Source: Coriobacteriia bacterium
Lineage (GTDB): Bacteria; Actinomycetota; Coriobacteriia; Coriobacteriales; UBA8131
Length of the DNA: 64,000 nucleotides
Direction: 5' to 3'
NCBI GenBank assembly: GCA_009783085.1
Contig: WRHU01000007.1
Span: 38,877-102,876, forward strand
This document shows, piece by piece, positions 29,185-37,578 of this stretch. A program made the translations under genes and the position numbers. Numbering within the stretch: position 1 is the first letter of the stretch; every line of letters begins with the position of its first letter. The notes beneath the pieces are model-generated. The model saw only the letters and a program-made list of their open reading frames with translations. It was not told the DNA's origin and did no database searches.

Positions 29185-29273
29185 GGCAAGCTAGGGTAGA
29201 GCGGGGCAGACGAGGGCAAACGAGTGCAGAATGGGTTAGTGCAGGTTAGGGTAGATTAGGACAGGATAGAACA
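29173..29273. repeat. Degenerate 10-bp tandem repeat after glyQS
   Basis: About ten units with period 10 resembling GGCAGGTTAG, GGCAAGCTAG, GGTAGAGCGG, GGCAGACGAG. It runs from the end of glyQS to the start of the PPDK regulator gene and fills the whole spacer. Confidence 0.75.
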
Positions 29274-29275
29274 GT

Positions 29276-30370
29276 ATGGCAAAATCTTTCTCACAAACGG
29301 CACACAAGCTTCCGCTGAGCCTTGGTTTGTCAAAAACCAATGCCGCCCAAACCGCCCAAGCTGCCGTTGAAGCTGCTGCCGAAGCCGCCGCCGAAGCCGC
29401 CGCCGAGGCCGCAGCCGAAGCTGCCGGCGAAGCAGGAGCAACCCAAACAGCAGAAGGCGCCCAATCTACCGCCCAGCCCACCGCCCAATCTACCACCCAC
29501 GCCACCCCCAAAAACCAACCAAACACCACCCTCGACATTCACGTTATTTCAGACAGCATTGGCGATACAGCGGCAACCATTGCCGCTGCCGCTGCCACCC
29601 AGTTCACCAATACCGAGTGCTTTATCAAGCGCTTGCCCAACGTAGAAAATATTCAAGAAATCAAAGACTACATCAGCCAACTCTTCGCTGAAAACCCCGA
29701 GCAAGAGCTCGTTATTTTCTACACCATAGCAAACCAAGAGATTGTTGCGGCGTTCAAAAAGTTCATTGCCGATAAAAACGTTGCCGCTGTTGACCTTATC
29801 GGCCCTGCTATTGCCGCCATTGCCGAGGCCTCTGAGGAGGAACCTTTGGGCGCTCCCGGGCTGGTTCGTAAAACAGACAAAGCATATTTTGCGCGCGTTG
29901 AGGCAATGGAGTTTGCCGTTGACCACGATGACGGTCGCAACCCCGAAGCCCTTACCGAGGCTGATATTGTGCTTATAGGGGCTTCGCGCACCTCTAAAAC
30001 ACCGCTTTCTATGTATCTTGCCATGTATGGCTATCGGGTGGCAAATGTGCCGCTTGCGCCGGGTGTCAAGCCGCCCAAAGAGCTTTTTGACGTTGATCCT
30101 GCCCGCATCTTTGGACTTACCAGTCAAGCTCAGCTTCTTTCAGAAATACGCTATCGCAGGTTGGGCAGTGCGGTGGACTTCGCAGAAAACTACGCCGAGC
30201 TCTCAAACGTTCAGCTTGACTTAGACGAGGCACGTGCGCTTATGCGCAGATTAGGCTGTATTGTGGTGCGAACCGACAATCGCGCCATCGAAGAAACGGC
30301 ACAAGAAGTATTACGTTACTATGAGGTTGCATTCCCCTCACACAAACCGCCCATAAAGCAGTATTATTAA
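29276..30370 (+). CDS. PPDK/PEP synthase regulatory protein (DUF299 kinase-pyrophosphorylase)
   Basis: Bifunctional regulator that inactivates PPDK by ADP-dependent phosphorylation of the Thr next to its catalytic His and reactivates it by Pi-dependent dephosphorylation. The conserved domain starts at about residue 86 (DIHVISDSIGDTA) and has the P-loop GASRTSKTPLS at residues 235-245. Before it is an approximately 80-residue Ala/Glu/Thr-rich tract with EAAAEAAAEAAAEAAAE, absent from usual 270-residue relatives. An internal start after that tract is possible, but I see no ATG with a binding site there. ppdK follows, which identifies the target. Confidence 0.9.
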   Translation: MAKSFSQTAHKLPLSLGLSKTNAAQTAQAAVEAAAEAAAEAAAEAAAEAAGEAGATQTAEGAQSTAQPTAQSTTHATPKNQPNTTLDIHVISDSIGDTAATIAAAAATQFTNTECFIKRLPNVENIQEIKDYISQLFAENPEQELVIFYTIANQEIVAAFKKFIADKNVAAVDLIGPAIAAIAEASEEEPLGAPGLVRKTDKAYFARVEAMEFAVDHDDGRNPEALTEADIVLIGASRTSKTPLSMYLAMYGYRVANVPLAPGVKPPKELFDVDPARIFGLTSQAQLLSEIRYRRLGSAVDFAENYAELSNVQLDLDEARALMRRLGCIVVRTDNRAIEETAQEVLRYYEVAFPSHKPPIKQYY

Positions 30371-30428
30371 CAAAGACAAAAGCAGCCATGCTTTTGCGAT
30401 GGCTCAATGGTGGTATATGGGACAAAAT

Positions 30429-30458
30429 ATGACAGTGCGTTAAATGACAGTACGTTAA
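30429..30458. repeat. 15-bp tandem repeat before ppdK
   Basis: ATGACAGTGCGTTAA (30429-30443) is followed directly by the same unit with one change (30444-30458), just before the ppdK ribosome binding site. Confidence 0.85.
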
Positions 30459-30471
30459 GCAGGAGGGTCAA

Positions 30472-33246
30472 ATGGTTTACAAGAATGACGAAAAGGAAAA
30501 CGTGGTAGTTCCTACCGTGGTACAGCGTGTGTTCGCCTTTGGCAAAGACGCCTATGGCAACAACGTAACCGAGGGCAACAAGGACATGAAAGCTGTTCTT
30601 GGTGGCAAAGGAGCTAATCTTGCGGAGATGGCCTCTATTGGTTTGCCCGTTCCTCCGGGATTTACTATCTCGTGTCAAACCTGTGTTGAGTATTCCGCAC
30701 TCGGCAATCAGTTCCCCCAAGGCTCACTCGATGAGATTGAAGCCTACCGCCTCAACTTAGAGGATCGTATGCAAAAGCGCATTGGCGATGCCGATGACCC
30801 ACTGTTGGTAAGCGTGCGCTCAGGTGCTCCGTTCTCCATGCCGGGCATGATGGATACGGTGCTGAACCTTGGTCTTAACGATCAATCCATTAACGGTCTC
30901 ATCAAACAGACCGAAAACCCCCGTTTTGCGTGGGATAGTTATCGTCGTTTTATCCAAATGTTTAGCAAGGTTGTTATGGACGTAGACGGCGACTTGTTCG
31001 AAAACGCCATCACCGCTAAGAAGCTTGCTTGCGGTGTTAAGGGCGACAATGAGCTTTCTGCCGCCGACCTTGAGGCACTGGTAGCAGAGTTCAAGCAGAT
31101 TTTCTCGGCAAATGTAAGTGCAAATGAGTATCCCGAGTTGGTTCTAAACGGTGCTGCTCAGTTCCCACAAGACCCCGATTTGCAACTTAACCTTGCGATT
31201 AGAGCGGTGTTTGGTTCATGGATGAATGACCGCGCCAAGCTCTACCGCAAGCAAAATAAAATCTCTGACGATTTGGGTACGGCTGTTAACGTGCAGTCGA
31301 TGGTGTTTGGCAACAAGGGCGAAACTTCTGCCACGGGCGTTGCCTTTACCCGCAATCCTGCCTCGGGAGAAAATGAGTTCTACGGTGACTATCTGGTCAA
31401 CGCCCAAGGCGAGGACGTGGTTGCTGGTATTCGCAACACTTCTCCCATTATTGAGCTTAAAACGGTTGACGGCTTGCAAGATGCAGGACGTGAGCTTGAG
31501 GAGGTCTTTAAGACCCTTGAAAATCACTATCGGGATATGTGCGATATTGAGTTTACCATCGAGCAGGGCAAACTTTGGATGCTGCAAACACGCGTGGGCA
31601 AACGTACTGCCGCCGCTGCGCTGCACATTGCTATGAACATGGTTGACGAAGGGCTTATCTCTAAAGAGGAAGCTATCCTGCGCATTGACCCCGCCCAGCT
31701 CGACCAGCTGCTTCACCCGCAGTTTGACAAAGCTGCACAGTATGACGTTGTTGCTAAGGGTCTTAATGCCTCTCCAGGTGCTGCGGTAGGTGAGGCAGTC
31801 TTTAGTGCCGCTGATGCTGTTGCTGTAGCGGAGCAGGGACGCAAATCGGTACTGGTGCGCTGGGAAACCAACCCCGATGATCTCGCTGGTATGGTTGCTG
31901 CAGAAGGTATTCTCACCAGTCATGGCGGCAAGACCTCACACGCTGCAGTTATTGCTCGTGGTATGGGCACGCCGTGTGTTTGTGGTGCTGAGGCTCTCAA
32001 AATTGACGCAGAGGCAAAGCAGGCAAGCATTGTTGGCACCAATATTGTTATCAAAGAAGGCGACCTTATCTCTATCGACGGAACCACCGGCGTTGTGGTG
32101 CTTGGTGCCGTTGATTTGGTTATGCCAGAGCTTTCGGGCGATTTGGATACTATTTTGGAGTGGGCAGATGCCTTCCGCACCATGGGCGTGCGCGCAAATG
32201 CCGACAATCCAGAAGACGCTCAACTTTCACGCGACTTTGGTGCAGCGGGCATTGGCCTGTGCCGCACTGAGCACATGTTCTTGGGCGACCGCAAAACCAT
32301 TATCCAGAGCTTTATTCTTACCGATGATGAGGCGGTACGCACCAAGGCGCTCAGCGATTTGTTGAGCGTACAAACCGAGGACTTTTATGGAATGTTTAAG
32401 GCGATGGACGGACTGCCCGTAGTGGTACGCCTGCTTGACCCACCGCTCCATGAGTTCTTGGACGACCCTCGTGCCCTTGAGGTTGAGATTGCTCGCCTTG
32501 AGGCAAGTTCGAGTGACGATGATTTGATTGCAACCAAGCGCAGTTTGCTTGCTCGCATTGACTCTATGACCGAGATGAACCCCATGCTTGGTTTGCGCGG
32601 CTGTCGCCTGGCGATTTTGAACCCCGAGCTTCCTGCTATGCAGGTGCGTGCCATTGCAACGGCTACTGCTCGCCTGCTTAAAGAGGGCTTAAAGCCTGAG
32701 CCAGAGATTATGATTCCTCTGGTGAGCGTGGTTCCTGAGCTTGCCGTTTTGCGTGAAGAGGCGCTTGAGGTTATTAAATCGGTTTCTGAGGAGTTTGGGC
32801 TTGAGCTTAACATTCCTATTGGCACGATGATTGAGCTTCCGCGTGCCGCAGTAACCGCACATGAAATTGCTGAGCATGCCGAGTTCTTCTCCTTTGGCAC
32901 CAACGACTTGACCCAGACCACCTTTGGTTTCTCCCGTGATGACGTGGAGTCTAAGTTTATTCCACGTTACCTTGAGCGCAAGATTTTGCCGTGCAATCCC
33001 TTTGAGACGATTGACTCGGGTGTTTCTAAGCTCGTTGAGTCTGCCTGCAGGCTTGGACGTGCTGTGCGTCCCGACATTACCCTTGGTGTGTGTGGCGAGC
33101 ATGGTGGCGACCCAGACAGCGTTAAAGAGTTCTACCGCATAGGTTTGAACTACGTGTCTTGCTCGCCGTATCGTGTGCCGCTTGCCCGCCTTGCTGCGGC
33201 TCAGGCAGCTCTTGCCGAGCAATTTGCGGTTTCTGATAATCGCTAG
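30472..33246 (+). CDS. ppdK: Pyruvate, phosphate dikinase
   Basis: Interconverts pyruvate + ATP + Pi with PEP + AMP + PPi. 924 residues. N-terminal ATP-grasp part with LGGKGANLAEMASIGLPVPP; central swivelling domain with phospho-His490 in GGKTSHAAVIARG and the regulatory Thr488 two residues before it; C-terminal TIM barrel with SFGTNDLTQ and the catalytic Cys in LGVCGEHGGDP. CAGGAGGG precedes the ATG. The preceding regulator gene fits control by phosphorylation. PPi made in the ATP-forming direction's reverse links to hppA. Confidence 0.97.
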   Translation: MVYKNDEKENVVVPTVVQRVFAFGKDAYGNNVTEGNKDMKAVLGGKGANLAEMASIGLPVPPGFTISCQTCVEYSALGNQFPQGSLDEIEAYRLNLEDRMQKRIGDADDPLLVSVRSGAPFSMPGMMDTVLNLGLNDQSINGLIKQTENPRFAWDSYRRFIQMFSKVVMDVDGDLFENAITAKKLACGVKGDNELSAADLEALVAEFKQIFSANVSANEYPELVLNGAAQFPQDPDLQLNLAIRAVFGSWMNDRAKLYRKQNKISDDLGTAVNVQSMVFGNKGETSATGVAFTRNPASGENEFYGDYLVNAQGEDVVAGIRNTSPIIELKTVDGLQDAGRELEEVFKTLENHYRDMCDIEFTIEQGKLWMLQTRVGKRTAAAALHIAMNMVDEGLISKEEAILRIDPAQLDQLLHPQFDKAAQYDVVAKGLNASPGAAVGEAVFSAADAVAVAEQGRKSVLVRWETNPDDLAGMVAAEGILTSHGGKTSHAAVIARGMGTPCVCGAEALKIDAEAKQASIVGTNIVIKEGDLISIDGTTGVVVLGAVDLVMPELSGDLDTILEWADAFRTMGVRANADNPEDAQLSRDFGAAGIGLCRTEHMFLGDRKTIIQSFILTDDEAVRTKALSDLLSVQTEDFYGMFKAMDGLPVVVRLLDPPLHEFLDDPRALEVEIARLEASSSDDDLIATKRSLLARIDSMTEMNPMLGLRGCRLAILNPELPAMQVRAIATATARLLKEGLKPEPEIMIPLVSVVPELAVLREEALEVIKSVSEEFGLELNIPIGTMIELPRAAVTAHEIAEHAEFFSFGTNDLTQTTFGFSRDDVESKFIPRYLERKILPCNPFETIDSGVSKLVESACRLGRAVRPDITLGVCGEHGGDPDSVKEFYRIGLNYVSCSPYRVPLARLAAAQAALAEQFAVSDNR

Positions 33247-33258
33247 TAGTTTTTAAGG

Positions 33259-33293
33259 AACGCCCCCGTGCTTCGCACGGGGGCGTTTTGTTT
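33259..33293 (+). terminator. Rho-independent terminator after ppdK
   Basis: A 13-base-pair perfect GC-rich stem (AACGCCCCCGTGC with its complement) around a TTC loop, followed by TTTTGTTT. Confidence 0.95.
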
Positions 33294-33302
33294 GCCATAT
33301 CT

Positions 33303-34958
33303 TTAGCGAATGCTGTGGTAGTTCTTACCCTTCTTGAGGGATTTCCCTTTGTATTTTGCAAGTTCGCTTACGGTGACCAACTGAAAGCCTCGCTTCGTCA
33401 GCTCAGACACAAAACTCTCGGTCGCATCTCTCGTCGAAACATGAATGTCGTGCATCAGCACAATGTCGCCATCGCGCGCACTTAAAACAGAACGAATTGT
33501 TGCAGCACTGCTTCGCGTTCGCCAATCTTGTGTGTCAATCGACCAGATGATCACGGGCATTCCAGCATCAGCCCCAACCGAAGCATTGGTGCTTCCGTAC
33601 GGAGGACGCATTACTTTTGGTGTAACACTACAGGCAGTCTTAACGGCATCATTCGTTTTCTTGAACTGCTGCTTACGCGCTGCGGAGCTGAGTCCCGTAA
33701 GGTGCGGATGAGAATAGGTGTGGTTGCCAATTTCATTACCGTTTTTGACAGCAAGTTTGAGTACCTTCTGTTTCGATTTCACACGATTTCCCACAACAAA
33801 AAAGGTTGCATGTGCATCATATTTTTTTAGAACTTTTATGATGTCTTTTGTGTAAGGGCTAGGGCCGTCATCAAAAGTTAGCGCAATCATCGGTTTGGTG
33901 GGGTCGATACGCGAGTAAAAAGCCGTAACTTTTTTGGAGCTTCTCTGCAAGATTTGCTTGTTGCCCGCCTCGCCAACCTCAGCATAGGCGCAAATCTTGT
34001 ACTGATACTTTTTATCCTTTTTACCCTGCTTGTCTGCAAAACTAAGCTTGGTGGTTTCTCCCAGTTCGGTATAGTTCTTGGCCTTAGGAGTTTTTCTGTA
34101 CACAAGGTATTTGTTGGCTCCTGGCACCTTTTTCCAACTCAGGTTCAAAAAGCTCTTTTTCCACTTGATGCTTGGCACTGGTGTTGCCAAGGTTGCCTTT
34201 TGGGAAACTGCCTTGCAAAAACTACTGTGGTACTCTGGCTTTGAGGTTGATGTGTATGCCCGCACTCGGTAAGAATAGCGCTGCAAGGGAACAAGGTCGC
34301 CGTCTGAATGGGAGAGCTCTTTGGTGGTGGCAAGAGGCTCATGCAAGCCTGTTTCTAAGGAAAGACGATAGACCTCGTAACCACCGGCTCCGTCAACCGC
34401 CTGCCAGCTGATTTTCAACTTAGTTGGCGAAACATTGCTCACTACTACGCTTTGCGGCGCTGCGAGCTTAAGTGTTGTTCCTGTTGTTGCCACACTAAGC
34501 TTACTGTTTTGTTTGGAGGTATCCCCCAGTGCTTTCACCTTATAAAAATAGGTTTTGCCACGAGCAAGGTTTTCGTCGGCAAAAGACCTTCCTTTTAACG
34601 AAGCGATTTCTTTATAGGTGCCGTTTTGGGCAGTTGAACGATACACAGAATACTGCTTTGCCTTTTTTACCTTACCCCACGCTACTTTAATGCTTGAACC
34701 GCTCTTCTTTTTGGCGGTTACGTTTTCTGGTGCGGGCAGTTTGGTAGCGCTGGTGGCTTGTGTGGCTACTTCTGCAGACAGTGCATGCGCCGTCGATTGG
34801 TAAAGTATCTCAGGAGGCTGAGCATAAGCCTCTGTGGGAAACACGAAGAGCAGGCAAACTGCGAGAAGAGCAACAAAAATCTTGCGTCCAAGCATTCTTA
34901 CGGCAAAAGTTTTTTTATTCTGCCTGCCGCGCTTATTCTGTCCACCACGCAAGACCAT
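33303..34958 (-). CDS. Secreted polysaccharide deacetylase with fibronectin III-like repeats
   Basis: About 551 residues. Longer frames upstream overlap the GNAT gene; ATG at 34958 has GGAG six bases before and lies just past the GNAT stop. A signal peptide (LGRKIFVALLAVCLLFVF ending at EAYA) is followed by three Fn3-like domains (each beginning like LPAPENVTAKKKSGSSIKVAW, LAAPQSVVVSNVSPTKLKISW, SIKWKKSFLNLSW) and a C-terminal NodB domain: catalytic base in LTFDDGPSP, metal ligands in NHTYSHPHLTG, RPPYGS and IVLMHD. It likely removes acetyl groups from peptidoglycan or another cell-surface glycan outside the cell. Confidence 0.9.
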   Translation of the reverse strand: MVLRGGQNKRGRQNKKTFAVRMLGRKIFVALLAVCLLFVFPTEAYAQPPEILYQSTAHALSAEVATQATSATKLPAPENVTAKKKSGSSIKVAWGKVKKAKQYSVYRSTAQNGTYKEIASLKGRSFADENLARGKTYFYKVKALGDTSKQNSKLSVATTGTTLKLAAPQSVVVSNVSPTKLKISWQAVDGAGGYEVYRLSLETGLHEPLATTKELSHSDGDLVPLQRYSYRVRAYTSTSKPEYHSSFCKAVSQKATLATPVPSIKWKKSFLNLSWKKVPGANKYLVYRKTPKAKNYTELGETTKLSFADKQGKKDKKYQYKICAYAEVGEAGNKQILQRSSKKVTAFYSRIDPTKPMIALTFDDGPSPYTKDIIKVLKKYDAHATFFVVGNRVKSKQKVLKLAVKNGNEIGNHTYSHPHLTGLSSAARKQQFKKTNDAVKTACSVTPKVMRPPYGSTNASVGADAGMPVIIWSIDTQDWRTRSSAATIRSVLSARDGDIVLMHDIHVSTRDATESFVSELTKRGFQLVTVSELAKYKGKSLKKGKNYHSIR

Positions 34959-34974
34959 AGTTGCTCCGTGTGCC

Positions 34975-35571
34975 TTATTGCTTTTTGCGATACACCACAA
35001 GTTCGTGGTCAAGCCCAGCAACGGTGAGATAGTGACGCTGGGTTTCATCAACATAGCCTTTGTTTTCCCAAAACCCTGCACCACTTTTTTGGACAGGAAT
35101 GGCATAAATGCTCGAAGCCTCAACCTCAGAATCAACGGCAAAATCCTCAATAGCAGCAACAACGCCAGAACCGATTCCTTGCCCCTTGCGTTCGGGGTCA
35201 ATAATCATATGCTGAATAACCCATGCACCCTTGTCTGGCCAGCCAATAACCACCAGCGCATAACCAACAAGCTCATTTTTCTCGTACGCTCTAAAGAGCA
35301 GTTTGTCAGAAACGTCTTTGTCAGGAATGATATTGGTTTCGACCTCAAAACTTATTGCGTCATCTACTAGGCCGCTCGAAGCCGTGATAGGAGCCAGTGC
35401 GCGCGAACGCAGCTTTTCAATTTCTGTAAGCTCAATACGTGCAAGCGAACTCAAGGCAACCGAATCAACGGTAAGCCCTTCTGGAATAACCCCGAGATTT
35501 ACCAGCGATTCGTATCCTTTTCGCGGTTCATTTCCGGTGGGGAGTGGTTTTTTATCCATAGGTTTATCCAT
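34975..35571 (-). CDS. GNAT-family N-acetyltransferase
   Basis: 198 residues starting at the ATG preceded by AAAGGAGAA. The GNAT fold's acetyl-CoA motif is seen in IQHMIIDPERKGQGIGSGVVAAIEDFA (pyrophosphate loop RKGQGIG), followed by beta strand IYAIPVQ and the late helix GFWENKGYVD. Substrate unknown. The deacetylase gene follows after 16 bases, so the two are one operon; an acetylation/deacetylation link is only a guess. Confidence 0.85.
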   Translation of the reverse strand: MDKPMDKKPLPTGNEPRKGYESLVNLGVIPEGLTVDSVALSSLARIELTEIEKLRSRALAPITASSGLVDDAISFEVETNIIPDKDVSDKLLFRAYEKNELVGYALVVIGWPDKGAWVIQHMIIDPERKGQGIGSGVVAAIEDFAVDSEVEASSIYAIPVQKSGAGFWENKGYVDETQRHYLTVAGLDHELVVYRKKQ

Positions 35572-35603
35572 AGGTTCTCCTTTATTTCTGTCATAATAAT
35601 ACC

Positions 35604-36446
35604 ATGATTGAGAACAAAACAGGAGAAACAAAAAGCTATCAAGACCCCGTTGGCGCGCGCATTGAGGCTGCTTCTACTGCGCGTAAGCGGCGTGAGGCAA
35701 AGTTTCCGCCGGTAAAAAGTGTTTACGACGGCTTTTATTTTACGTTTGATTCTACGGATAAACGCAGCTTTGACTTTTTAGCAGGCAGCGAAGGGATTAT
35801 TGGTACGGAGCTTACGCTTGTTTTTGAGGGTGAACAGACGCAGACGCTCGGGAGCAAGCCGCCGCCGCCGCCTAAGGGCAACCTAGTACCGACACCCGAG
35901 GACGAGCATCTGCAGCCGCCCGAGGGCGACCAAGTACAAATCCGTGCTCAAGACGGCGCACGTATTGCCACCATTGAAGGCGAGCCTGCCCGCCGGCTTT
36001 TACATCACCACAACAAGGGCTGGGCCATTAGGACAGCACTTTCGCTTACCTTGTATCACACGGCAAACAAACGCATTACGGGAGAGGTAGCGTGTTTTTG
36101 CTACGACCCTGAGCTTAACGAGGCCTACGAGCAGGCCCTTGCGATTTTTGTTGACAACATGATTGTACATCGCATTTATTCTGGCGCGCACCCCACGCTC
36201 GAGCTCAGTCAGGAGCAATTTACCCGCGTTATTGAGAGCAAGGGAGCGTGGCACCTAACAAAAGGACAACCTTTGCCTCCGCTTGAGGAGGGCATGGCAT
36301 ATTACAAGCGGCGACGGATATGGTCAGAGCGCCTTGTTGCGGCGGGCATGCAAAACAGGCTCGGCTGCAACATAGCTTCCATTGCCTTTTGGGTGCTATT
36401 TGGCTTGGCAATACTATTTGCTATCTGGTGGTTCTTTTTGAGGTAG
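35604..36446 (+). CDS. Tail-anchored hypothetical membrane protein
   Basis: 280 residues, no family recognised. A soluble N-terminal region carries a proline-rich stretch (KPPPPPKGNLVPTP) around residue 90 and the protein ends with a single hydrophobic helix (SIAFWVLFGLAILFAIWWFF), so it is probably cytoplasmic and anchored by its C-terminus. There is no ribosome binding site before the ATG and only 32 bases separate it from the divergent GNAT gene; CATAAT lies 7-12 bases before the ATG, as expected for a leaderless transcript. Confidence 0.75.
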   Translation: MIENKTGETKSYQDPVGARIEAASTARKRREAKFPPVKSVYDGFYFTFDSTDKRSFDFLAGSEGIIGTELTLVFEGEQTQTLGSKPPPPPKGNLVPTPEDEHLQPPEGDQVQIRAQDGARIATIEGEPARRLLHHHNKGWAIRTALSLTLYHTANKRITGEVACFCYDPELNEAYEQALAIFVDNMIVHRIYSGAHPTLELSQEQFTRVIESKGAWHLTKGQPLPPLEEGMAYYKRRRIWSERLVAAGMQNRLGCNIASIAFWVLFGLAILFAIWWFFLR

Positions 36447-36555
36447 TTTTGGAAAGCTGTGAGAGGCTTGGCAATGTTGCTCAAGCCAGCAATGATAGAA
36501 AAAAGGTAGCTGTTGTTGCTATGTTCCGTTTGCGAATTTGACTACCCTGTTCGAA

Positions 36556-36834
36556 CTATAAGCCCTTAAAAAGTTCCTCAAGCGTTATGCCAAGGCCTCG
36601 GGCGATTTTCTCAAGATTAACAATGGAAATGTTGCGCCTACCCATTTCAACCGAGGTAAAATAGGTTCTATCCATACCAATTTTGAGCGCAAACTTTTCT
36701 TGACTCAAATCAGTGCGCTCCAAGCGCAATGCTCTGATTCTTTGTCCAACCTTTTGCGTAATCACCGCGTTTTTGTGGCTTTCCGCCTTATTTCCTGTGG
36801 TTTTTTCCACGCTATTTGCATCCTTTTTGCTCAA
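36556..36834 (-). CDS. XRE-family HTH regulator
   Basis: Up to 92 residues. The HTH_3 domain covers the C-terminal two thirds (VGQRIRALRLERTDLSQEKFALKIGMDRTYFTSVE, with the recognition helix around RTYFTSVE) and ends KIARGLGITLEELFKGL. The frame starts at TTG 36834; a GTG at 36810 with AAAAGGA upstream is an alternative. It is divergent from the bacteriocin gene and may control it or itself. Confidence 0.85.
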   Translation of the reverse strand: MSKKDANSVEKTTGNKAESHKNAVITQKVGQRIRALRLERTDLSQEKFALKIGMDRTYFTSVEMGRRNISIVNLEKIARGLGITLEELFKGL

Positions 36835-36880
36835 AAAATTACCCCGTGACTTACTAGGTAAAGTCTGCGACTATGTAGCC

Positions 36881-36919
36881 TATAAGACAACGGATTATAA
36901 GAAACCGGACTATAAGTAA
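36881..36919. repeat. Three direct repeats at 15-bp period
   Basis: TATAAG occurs at 36881, 36896 and 36911, the last two within the 15-base unit CGGATTATAAGAAAC / CGGACTATAAGTAAC. They lie between the XRE gene and the bacteriocin gene and are candidate regulator sites. The rest of 36835-37048 shows nothing else clear. Confidence 0.7.
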
Positions 36920-37048
36920 CATACAGAGAAGACAAAATTTCTCGGAGCTGGTGTTAAAACGATTATAGAAAGGATGTGATTTGTGAACTAAGAAAAGGTC
37001 TTGGGAAGAAGTTGGCAAATATCATTCTAGTTTTATGGAGGTGGGATT

Positions 37049-37417
37049 ATGGAGGCTATACAAAAGCGTCCTAAGATTCAAAGAATGGCTGCAGTAATTA
37101 TGTTGTCGCTGGTACTTGCGTTCTCTGGCAGTGCTATTGCACTTGACAAAGCATATGCAACCGTTGTATCAAGAGGCGGTGGCGTGTGGGAATATTATTC
37201 CGGAAAGAATAGTTACCATGCGTGGGTGTATTCGTATTACTATCACAAAAGCAAGAAGCACTCCGCAACTGCAATAGTTATTTACAAAAACAAGGTTGTG
37301 TACAATCAGCGCTCTACAGCAAAAGCGAACACTTGGGCCCGTGCTGGAACATTCAAGCCCAAGTCAAACACAGCGTTCTATAATGGCAAAAAACAGGCCT
37401 ATTGGAACTGCTGGTAA
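37049..37417 (+). CDS. Lactococcin 972-family bacteriocin precursor
   Basis: 122 residues. A signal peptide (RMAAVIMLSLVLAFSGSAI) with a likely cut after KAYA leaves a mature peptide of about 85 residues. The mature part matches lactococcin 972: GGGVWEY near its start, SYYYHKSKKHSATAIV, a WARAGTF segment and an aromatic end in YWNCW. Lactococcin 972 acts on septum formation by binding lipid II; whether this one does is inference. ATG follows GGAGGTGGG. The next genes are the membrane protein and ABC ATPase always linked to this family. Confidence 0.9.
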   Translation: MEAIQKRPKIQRMAAVIMLSLVLAFSGSAIALDKAYATVVSRGGGVWEYYSGKNSYHAWVYSYYYHKSKKHSATAIVIYKNKVVYNQRSTAKANTWARAGTFKPKSNTAFYNGKKQAYWNCW

Positions 37418-37578
37418 GTTTTGATTCGATAGGGGCTGTTTGCCAGAGTGGATCTAGGATTGCTTTGTATCCTTGAGGATAGTTCTTTGGCATGATAGAC
37501 TGTATAGTAGGTTACACACTTCAGGCCTAAATGCAAAGCTCACATTCTGGCGCCAGCCCCTTTACTATTAAGGAGAAT

